64,000 nucleotides of DNA, taken from positions 17,606,444-17,670,443 of the forward strand of contig OX352765.1 in assembly GCA_947095585.1 (NCBI GenBank). The letters run 5' to 3'. Numbering within the stretch: the first letter of the stretch is position 1; every line of letters begins with the position of its first letter. This stretch comes from Nephrocerus scutellatus (Eukaryota > Arthropoda > Insecta > Diptera > Pipunculidae). The notes beneath the pieces were generated by a model. The model saw only the letters and a list, made by a program, of their open reading frames with translations, was not told where the DNA came from and did not search any database. The translations under genes and the position numbers were made by a program. Below, piece after piece: positions 56,480 through 64,000 of the stretch.

Positions 56480-56780
56480 GTGTACTATTGGAGAGGCATC
56501 ACCTCTACCCCTGAAGGTAAAATTACTTTGACCTATTTCTTTCTATATAAACTTATGTGACTATATCTGGACCCATGTACTTTTGGAGAGGCTTCACCTC
56601 TACTCTTGAAGAGAAATAGTTTGGAACCAGAGAATCCCTTACCGTGGGTCGGGGGAAATTCTCGGCTATATAAATCTACGAGACTTTATCTAAATAAACG
56701 TACTTTTGGAGAGGCTTCACCTCTATCCCTGAAAAGAAATAGTGTGGAACCAGAACCGTTATTTCTATGCTCTTTATTAA
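56480..56780 (+). repeat. Three direct repeats of a GGAGAGGCTTCACCTCTA module
   Basis: GTACTTTTGGAGAGGCTTCA then CCTCTA modules at about 56,482, 56,577 and 56,700 are each followed by CCCTGAA-type sequence. The last two are also followed by AGAAATAGTNTGGAACCAGA. Spacing is about 95 and 124 bases. Each module contains a small inverted pair (GAGAGG / CCTCT). Confidence 0.8.
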
Positions 56781-56784
56781 CTTG

Positions 56785-57690
56785 CAACTAATTAGAACAC
56801 ATTTATTCAGACACTGAATCAATGGAATCCGAAAACCTTACTCATCTATTTTATTCCAATAAATTATCTTAGCTGATTAAGTAATTTTACCTCATACTTC
56901 ATTAATGTCTGACACATAACAGAAATTTCCTATGTACACAAAAGGAAAATGCCAAGGAAATTCTTTTCCGCATTTATCTTCATTCCGCTGATGCTAATGA
57001 TTACACTCCCTTCAATTTACACACACAAAAATAGAAACGCGCGAAATTTTGAATACAGCTCAGAAGCTCTTTCCTGTATTCCCACTTTCGTAGGTTTCCT
57101 TGTTTTATATCCTGCCAACTCCCCAGTGGTAAATAAATTACAAGCACGCCATATGGCTAAGGAATGCAGATGGAAAATAACTTAGTAAACGGAAGAACAA
57201 ACACCGTTTGCTAGTCAAATTGATGTGCCTATCCATCTAAAGGCGTTTTAATTGTTTTCCTTTTAAAAAAATTAAGAAAATTTTTCAGGGACGAGAAATG
57301 TAATACGAGTAGTACACAGTCAAGATGATGGAGGAATTTTATCACAGCGATTTAGGGCAGGTGCAAAGTTTATCTGTTACGATACTAGAAATATACTGGA
57401 GAGTTCATTTTACATTGAAAGTTCAGACTTTTTATGAAATTTGTACAATTTATGGTTAATATTCCAAATTTTACTAATTACTAAAATGTTCAAGCAAAAA
57501 GTTCCTTAGTACATATTGTTTACTGTTTGCTGATTGCTTACCGCCAAAGTAAAATAAATTCGGAACTAGTATGTCAATATGAACTAAATCTTCGCACACT
57601 TAACTTATAACTCTCTAACAATTAAATATATATATATGTATATATGTATGTATGCATATTAGCCATTAGAATTTGTTCATTTATATTAGT
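56785..57690. other. AT-rich sequence, no gene recognised
   Basis: Short frames only. An AT dinucleotide stretch lies at 57,626-57,655. Confidence 0.45.
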
Positions 57691-57692
57691 AA

Positions 57693-59270
57693 CTAGCTGA
57701 CCCGACAGACGTTGTCCTGTCCCACTTTCAATTAATTTGTTTGTGAATTTGTGAAAAGCTATTTGAAATTTTAAATCAAAGTATTTATTTTCTTTCATTA
57801 AATTTGAAATCACAATGAATCTCAATGTGTATTATTTACGTTTCGATTTCGATTGCAATATCATAGAAAGAAGAAGAAGAAGAAGATTGCAATCGAAAGA
57901 AAATGCTTTCATTGCTGTTTGTTTTGATTTTCTGCTTGAACATCACTATTTCGTTCATTGCACTGCTTTATGATATACGACATTTTTGAAGTGAAACTAC
58001 TTTATCGGCGGCGGTGAGGATGGGTAACGGTATCAGGAATAATTTTGTTTTGCGATTTTAAGTCACGGTTTGGTCACCATATTGTGTTACATTTTTTAAT
58101 TTTGAAAACTAAGTCATTTCTCAACCGATTTGCATGAAATTCGGTATGGTTTTTTTAGGGCGTTTTGAGGGTCTTTTGAAGGTCTTTTCAGGATCTTTTG
58201 ATGACTCTTTTAAGTGTCTTTTGAAGTGGTTTTTGGGGGTCTATTGAGGGTCTTTTGAGGACTCTTTTGTTGAGTGTCTTTTGATGTCTTTTGACTTGAG
58301 GGTCATTTGAGCGTCTTTTGTTTTTTTTTTGGTATTTTAAGGGCCTTTTGGGTTTATTACGGCGAGACTTTTGAGGGTCTTTTGGGGATCTTTTGGAGGT
58401 CTTTTGGTTGTCTTTTGGGGGTCTTTTGACAGTCTTTTGATGGTCTTTTGTGGGTATTTAAAGGAGTCTTTTGAGGGTTTTTTGATGGTATTTTAGGGAG
58501 TCTTTTGCTGATCTTTTCATGAATATTTTAAATGTATTTTGGAGGTCCTTTGACGGTCTTTTGGGGGTCTATTGAGGGTCTTTTTAGGACTCTATTGTGT
58601 GTCTTTTAGGAGTCTTTTGTGAGGGCCTTTTGATGGCTCTTGACTTTGAGGGTGATTTAAGCGTCTTTTAGGGGTTTTTTTGGTCTTTTGAGGACCTTTT
58701 GGGTTCATTTATGGGAGTTTTTTGAGGGTCTTTTGGGGGTCTTTTGTGGCTCTTTTGAGGGTCTTTTGAGGGTTTTTTGAGGGTCTTATGAGGGTCTTTT
58801 GCGGTTCTTTTGGGGATCTTTTAATGCCTCTTTTAAGGGTTTTTCGGAGGTACTTTGAGGGTCTTTTGGGTTATTTTGGGGAGTCTTTTGAGGGTCTTTT
58901 GGGGGTCGTTTTAGGATCTTTGGTGGTCTTATTTAGTACTTTTTATTTGGTTGGTTGTCTGATGGTTTTCCGAGACTGGAATAGGCGACATACAATTGAC
59001 CATTGAAGCCTGGATTTTCAGTTCTAATGCCGCAAAAACATATTTCTTAATTGTAATTGCAAATGCAAGCCGCAGCCGAAACTGCAAGCGCTTAAATTCT
59101 AATGGCATGTCCGACAGAATCATTGGGATACGTTGACAGATCGCAAAAGACATACCGTGCAAATGGATCAACAACTGTCAAATAAAATTTTTGCACGTAG
59201 CCCCAACTATTGGAATCTATTGGAATAGAAATTAAATAACGACTTTTCTTGGACAAATCGCGAATCAACA
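57693..59270 (-). mobile_element. Helitron remnant: helicase C-terminus and 3' end
   Basis: Helitrons are rolling-circle DNA transposons encoding a Rep/helicase. On the minus strand, 59,174-58,960 encodes the end of the helicase: IPMILSDMPLEFKRLQFRLR, LAFAITIKK (normally LAFAxTINKxQGQ). After a frameshift come NPGFNGQLYVAYSSLGKPSD (normally GQLYVACSRV). The 3' end is at 57,693: GACAG, an 8-base loop, CTGTC, then GGGTCAGCTAG followed by T. This fits the CTRR terminus and subterminal hairpin of Helitrons. Between the helicase and the terminus lies the 11-bp minisatellite. The 5' extent is uncertain. Confidence 0.78.
58150..58935 (+). repeat. Minisatellite of 11-bp GAGGGTCTTTT units
   Basis: About 790 bases of imperfect GAGGGTCTTTT units, clearest at about 58,740-58,800, interspersed with variants such as GGGGGTCTTTT and longer interruptions. 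It lies inside the Helitron's 3' non-coding region. The plus-strand frame 58,788-59,006 is a translation of the repeat and not a gene. Confidence 0.9.
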
Positions 59271-59735
59271 CAAATTTAATTTTATTTTAATTTAGGCTCG
59301 AATGTGTTTTGTTTCCGAGCTTTCATTTCACCGAAAACATTAAATTGAGTTATTTCCTAAAAAATATCCATTTTATCGTTTTCCAAATTTTCCCAAATTT
59401 TCTTTTGTTAAAAATTTCTCCGGGAGCATAACGAACAAAACAAAAAAATAATCAACCAAATATTTCGTTCCTATCGTCAGTTATGATCGGGAGTGCATAT
59501 AAAATAGTATATTACAGAACGAGCAAGGAAAGTGGAGTTTATCGTGCGAGGTCGAAGCTTGACGAACGAGGCGGTAGCCGAGTTCGGCAATCTAACGAGC
59601 ACGATGATCACTTTTCTGCAAGTCATGTACGCTATTTTTCACGCGTCCAAACCTGTTTTTCTGCTAAATCGAGAGAGAGAAGCAGAAATGTGAAAATGTG
59701 TGTTTGCTGTGACTGCAGTAAATAACAAAGAAATG

Positions 59736-61036
59736 GGGTGTTTTTTAAGGAGGTTTGTTTTTCCGATAGATGTCGTTTTATTTTATGACAGTTGTTTTGA
59801 CAGATCAAAGTGGCATTTCTACTCAGTATTGTTTGGCAAATCATTATGAATAGGTTAACTCCAGAACAACGTTTTCAAATCGTGGAAATTTATTTTCAAA
59901 ATCAGTGTTCAATTAAAAATGTTTATAGAGCACTTCGTGAATTTTATGGTGCACATAATCGTCCGTCAGAGACCACCATAAAGAACGTAATTACCAAATT
60001 TCGGTCTACATTCACTCTTTTGGATGCCAAGCCACCGACAAGAATGAGAAGAGTTCGTACAGAAGAAAATATTGCTGTCGTTGAGGCCAGTGTCGAAGAA
60101 AACGACAATTTATCGATTCGTCGTCGTGCTCAGCAAATTGGACTTTGTCCATCGACTTTATGGAAAATTTTACGTAAAGATTTGGGTTTGGTGCCATACA
60201 AAATTCAATTGGTGCAAGAATTAAAGCCACACGACCATCGTTTGCGCCGTGAATTCAGTGATTGGTCGTTAAATCAATTGAACGAAGATCCATTTTTTTA
60301 CCGTAAAATTCTCTTCAGTGATGAGGCGCATTTTTTGTTAAATGGATACGTCAACAAACAAAATTGTCGCATTTGGAGCAAAGATAATCCACACGCCGTT
60401 CAAGAATTACAAATGCATCCTGATAAATGTACTGTTTGGTGCGGTCTATGGGCTGGTGGGATCATCGGTCCATATTTCTTTAAAAATGAGGAAGGACAAC
60501 GCGTTACCGTGAATGGAAATCAATACAGAACCATGTTAAATGAGTTTTTGTTGTCAAATCTTGAAGATATGGATATGGATGAAATGTGGTTTCAACAAGA
60601 TGGTGCCACTTGCCATACAGCACGTGAAACAATCGACTTATTGAAAGAAACTTTCAACGACAACATTATTTCGAGAAATGTTCCGGTGAATTGGCCTCCG
60701 CGTTCGTGCGATTTGACGCCACTCGATTACTTTTTGTGGGGATACGTGAAGTCATTGGTTTATGTGGATAAACCTCAATCGATTGACGCTTTGGAAACCA
60801 ATATTCAACGTGTCATTGCTGACATACGCCCTCAAATGCTTGAAAAAGTGCTGGAAAATTGGACCTCAAGAATGACATTTGTGAAAAATAGTCGTGGTAG
60901 CCATATGCCAGAAATTGTGTTTAAATGTTAAATGCCAAAAAATTATCTACCAAATAAAAAAAAATTTTGGTCATTTCATAATTTTATATGTGTTTTATTC
61001 AAAAAAAAAAATCGGCAACCACTTAAAAAAACACCC
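59736..61036 (+). mobile_element. DD41D mariner element, apparently intact
   Basis: The ~1.3-kb element is bounded by imperfect terminal inverted repeats. The left one begins GGGTGTTTTTTAAGGAGGTT at 59,736. The right one, read inward from 61,036, begins GGGTGTTTTTTTAAGTGGTT. It encloses one uninterrupted transposase gene. A clear TA duplication is not visible: the left flank is ATG and the right flank is GTTATA. An AATAAA signal lies just after the transposase stop. It is the least decayed element in the window. Confidence 0.88.
59846..60931 (+). CDS. Mariner-superfamily transposase, DD41D (rosa-like)
   Basis: Cut-and-paste transposase. The frame is open from 59,810, but the likelier start is the ATG at 59,846 (MNRLTPEQRFQIVEIY), giving 361 residues, normal for the family. 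In numbering from 59,810: first helix-turn-helix at about 15-62, a basic RMRRVR linker at 79-84, second helix-turn-helix at about 100-125 (RRRAQQIGLCPSTLWKIL), then the DDD catalytic core. D171 is in LFSDEAHF, D264 in WFQQDGATCHTA, and D306 in SCDLTPLDYFLW. There are 41 residues between the second and third Asp, the DD41D signature. All three catalytic residues and the C-terminal GSHMPEIVF are present with no stop or frameshift. It may encode active enzyme. Confidence 0.93.
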   Translation: MNRLTPEQRFQIVEIYFQNQCSIKNVYRALREFYGAHNRPSETTIKNVITKFRSTFTLLDAKPPTRMRRVRTEENIAVVEASVEENDNLSIRRRAQQIGLCPSTLWKILRKDLGLVPYKIQLVQELKPHDHRLRREFSDWSLNQLNEDPFFYRKILFSDEAHFLLNGYVNKQNCRIWSKDNPHAVQELQMHPDKCTVWCGLWAGGIIGPYFFKNEEGQRVTVNGNQYRTMLNEFLLSNLEDMDMDEMWFQQDGATCHTARETIDLLKETFNDNIISRNVPVNWPPRSCDLTPLDYFLWGYVKSLVYVDKPQSIDALETNIQRVIADIRPQMLEKVLENWTSRMTFVKNSRGSHMPEIVFKC

Positions 61037-61039
61037 GTT

Positions 61040-61835
61040 ATATATAGATGATATTATGTTGAAAGCAACGAATATAAATCACACACAAAATGCTTACACG
61101 TAACGAATTTTGTGTAATTGAATTTTTCATTCAATCGGAAAATCACAAACTAAGCATCATATGACTGATAAGCGTGTGTTTGTGGATGTGTATTGACGTA
61201 TAAGTAGGTGGGTGGGTTGATAATCGTTTATCGTGTGGGGTTGTAAAATCTATTCCCCAAAAGAATACAAGAACAAAAAAATCAAACGTGCGATGACTTA
61301 GAAAAAATTGCATATATGAATTGTATGACTCCCCTTGTAACACTATGCATAGGCTCTAGATAATTTGCGAAAGTGTGTCTCTAAGCAGGACGCCCACAAA
61401 TTTTATCTAAAATTTTATGATTTTATTATACTGTGTATCAGTAATGACATTATAATCGCCTTCTTTGATTATCGAATCAAGAGGAAATTACATTTTGTAA
61501 CGAAACTGATGACTTGCGTCATTAGTGTTGTTCAAGTAACTAACTCGAAGTTTACTCCAAATGTCATTCAATTAGATAAGCCGCAATGTGACGTTATTAT
61601 TACGAGCTAGAAAAGTTTATGTTTTTATCGGCTTATCGGAGCTACATTGCTGACGTATATAGATAAGTTTCCAAACAAACGTCAGATGCTACGAGTAGTA
61701 GTGTTAAGCTTAGAGACTTTATTTGTTAAGATTTTTTAATTGGGACGCCCCATGTTTCTGATACAGTTTCTCGGCTATGCGTGTATGTAAGTTACCTGTG
61801 ACTTGTCTGACACTTAAACTCGTCTATACTTGCCA
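61040..61835. other. AT-rich sequence, no gene recognised
   Basis: Short motif-free frames only. Confidence 0.45.
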
Positions 61836-61839
61836 TTTA

Positions 61840-62235
61840 CTCTTGGAAAATTACACTCCCCAACAACGTTTGCAAAATATTTTTTACCAAATTAACGCGT
61901 TATGTGCGTTAACTACAGCCCCTTTCTGTCTCAACGGATTTGCGAATAAGCAAAATAGTCCCATTTGAGCTGAAGCCTGATATTACGAAATTATATCACA
62001 CCCAGGAACCCCGGACTTTTTGGAGCGAATTTTATGCTGGAAGGTTCATTAGCCGAAACTTCTTGTTCAATGATGCTGGAAACGCACTAACAGTCAAGGT
62101 AGATCGCTACTGGACCATTTTGACTGCAGAGTATTATATCGAACAGTCAAAACAGTCGCTTACTTTACCGATTCTCAAAAATGTCACTGAACATTTTAAG
62201 TATACCAGAGAAGCAGAAGAATCTAAATAATAATT
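61840..62235 (+). mobile_element. DD41D-type mariner transposase relic
   Basis: Starts YTPQQRLQNIFYQINALC (compare TPEQRFQIVEIYFQNQCS of the intact copy). It then jumps by deletion to FCLNGFANKQNSPI (compare FLLNGYVNKQNCRIW), and in a shifted frame has FNDAGNALTVKVDRYWTIL (compare KNEEGQRVTVNGNQYRTML). The catalytic Asp residues are lost. It lies about 0.8 kb from the intact element, in the same orientation, but is clearly a different, older copy. Confidence 0.78.
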
Positions 62236-62239
62236 GAAA

Positions 62240-62445
62240 ACCAATTTTCACTACATGACCTCAGTTTAAGATCGTAATATAGCTAGCGGCCGGCATGTAA
62301 CTTTAAATTGATTCACGGAAGTAAGTAGGAAAGAGCAAACAAGCTTTCAAAAATTGGTTCCGCTTGAGTTTTATTGGACCTTTTTTTAAGGTATCCCAAT
62401 CAAAAACAAAACTTAGAATTCACCTATTGAGAGAGAAAAATTAGA
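62240..62445. other. Unassigned gap
   Basis: No motif. It separates the mariner relic from the family A LINE. Confidence 0.4.
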
Positions 62446-62449
62446 ACCT

Positions 62450-64000
62450 AAAGTTGTAAATCAAGGAGGGCTAAGGTTTTTATGTCGAAATAAGTTTCAT
62501 GATGAGCATTTAGAGCGCCACGAGTATTGCGGTTGAATTCAAGGAGAGGTGGCATGCAGCTGGCTATTTCTCTTGAGCACCGCTGGTAGAAGAAGCGATA
62601 AAACAGTGACAAGCAGGAAACGTTCCTACGGTGTTCAAGCGAATCTATTGATTTCGCTATCTTTGCACCACCGATAAGTTTTATCGCGCGGTTTTTAATT
62701 CTATCTATGCTGATGAAAGGTCATTCCAACGAAGCTTGTCGTTAACGCACATACTAAGAATTGCGAGATTTTCAGTTTCCCAGATGCAAGAGCCATTCAT
62801 GGATAATGACATGAGATTTAGGATTTGCTTGGACGACAGGAGACAGCATTTGTTTTTGGAAGCGTTAAATTCTACTCGATTGTTTTCTCCCCATTATTGA
62901 AAGTTTTTTTTTTTTATTAAGGTGTCCACGTAGCAATTCAACGTGCTTTGAGTTCCACATGAGAAGTGGAAGGATGTTCCTCAAACTTATATGAGAAGCT
63001 GAGAGTGCTGTCGTCAGCGAAAGAGTGAATTGGATTAGAAGTCACAGATAAGAGTTCATTAATAAAAATGAGGAAGAGTGTAGGGGACAAAACAGAGCCC
63101 TGGTGAACGCCAGCATTTAAGTAATGAACTTTATCCAATACAACTTGTATTGTGCGGTCCAAAAGATAGCTTCTAATCCAGTGAAGCAGCTTATTATCGA
63201 CACCAAAGCACGCATTTTGGACAAAAGAGCTTTATGCCAAACTCTGTCAAACGCTTTTGGAAATATCGAGTGCAACAGTTTTGCTTTCATCAAAATGATG
63301 CAAAGACCAGTTCCACTAGTCGGTGAGATATACCATCAAAACACCAGTAGAATGTTGCCCAGGAAATCGAGACTGCCGGTCACTAAGGATTTCATTGGTT
63401 TCAAGATATTTCATGAGCTGAAAATTGATCAGTATTTCGATGACCTTGGAAAGAGTGGATGTAAGTGCTATGGGTCGGTACGAAGAAGGAGACGACGGCT
63501 CGCCTTTTTTGGGTATGGGCTAGAGAAAGGCTGTTTCAAACTTCAGAAGAATAGGATAGATGGAAAAGCTCACACAATGAAAATACCAGCTTGGAAGAAC
63601 ACCTCTTCAGAACAAATGGGGAAATACCATCTGGACCAGCGGATCGTTTAAAACTTTAGCAACTGCACGAGTACGAATGAATATCTTTCCCATAAAGTGT
63701 TTAATACTCTGATGTGGAGGCGGCAACAATGCACAATCTGGAAGCGTGGAGCTAGCTGCAAAATGCGTAGTAAACAGATTGGCCTTATCCTTAGATATGA
63801 CAGCTGGAATGTCATTATAAATGAGCGTTGGAATCGACGACGAGGCTGTATTTTTGATTCTTCTCACGAATGACCAAACATTTTTACTAGCTTTGGGACT
63901 TTGTAGTATTTTTTGCCATAATTTTTGATCGAAGGCGAACTTGACTCGCCGAAGATAGGCATTGCAATCATTTCTAGCTCGTTTAAAATTTATTCGGTTT
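62450..64000 (-). mobile_element. Family A Jockey/CR1-like LINE, antisense, cut by the window edge
   Basis: Entering at 64,000 on the minus strand: linker RRVKFAFDQKLWQKIL-like, FWSFVRRIKNTASSSIPTLI, ISKDKANLFTTHFAASSTLP (63,607-63,867). Then, with shifts, VRKAF-D-R-V-W-H-like, MDRTIQVVLDKVHYLNAG, VHQGSVLSPTLFLIFINELL and IHSFADDSTLSFSY (62,938-63,162) with the FADD active site. C-terminal sequence continues to about 62,450 (SLEHRRNVSCLSLFYRFF). It is broken by frameshifts. It is more complete at the RT end than the 9.9-kb copy, which carries the endonuclease. Confidence 0.88.

Noticed and set aside
58788..59006. 72-codon open frame in the GAGGGTCTTTT array
   Set aside because: It is a translation of the minisatellite.
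1..64000. CRISPR arrays, operons, phage or bacterial defence genes
   Set aside because: Sequence is clearly animal nuclear DNA. The tandem arrays seen have no repeat-spacer structure, and no bacterial gene or ribosome-binding pattern is present.

Overview
This 64 kb window reads as a repeat-choked stretch of an insect genome, most likely a higher fly. It is AT-rich, with spliced exons, a degraded copy of the metazoan gene clueless, LINE, SINE, mariner and Helitron relics, and no operons or bacterial signals. Almost every recognisable coding stretch is a decayed transposable element. Host coding sequence is limited to a well-supported pair of exons on the minus strand (15.7-13.2 kb), two weaker candidates for small secreted proteins near 16-17.5 kb, and the clueless pseudogene at 43.7-45.1 kb.

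Layout: 0.9-2.0 kb holds the RNase H end of an I/LOA/R1-type LINE. 2.3-2.6 kb holds a repeat that recurs, expanded, at 55.6-56.2 kb. 4.4-4.7 kb is a roughly 64-bp minisatellite. 5.5-6.3, 7.5-8.7, 11.6-12.8 and 53.6-54.8 kb hold reverse transcriptase pieces of one LINE lineage ('family B'), with a related endonuclease domain at 14.3-15.3 kb inside an intron of the host gene. 9.9-11.6 kb is a Jockey/CR1-like LINE ('family A'), with antisense pieces at 31.4-31.9, 40.7-40.9 and 62.4-64 kb. RTE-type LINE ('family C') pieces lie at 17.7-19.1, 28.2-29.6 and 39.7-40.3 kb. RNase H-bearing LINE fragments ('family D') lie at 21.8, 25, 34.5-36.7, 41.7-42.3, 45.1-46.9 and 50.1-52.5 kb.

A tRNA-derived SINE occurs at 26.4, 39.0-39.7, 40.4 and 52.7 kb. 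Its 3' end resembles that of the RTE LINE, which suggests the LINE mobilised it. The only element that looks potentially functional is a 1.3-kb DD41D mariner at 59.74-61.04 kb with an uninterrupted transposase and terminal inverted repeats. At least four broken relatives lie nearby. A Helitron remnant at 57.7-59.3 kb carries helicase coding sequence and a 0.8-kb minisatellite of 11-bp units.

I found no convincing multi-gene system. The most useful leads are the two-exon host gene, the SINE/RTE tail sharing, the intact DD41D mariner, and several long fold-back repeats. All family assignments come from reading translated motifs by eye, with no database search.
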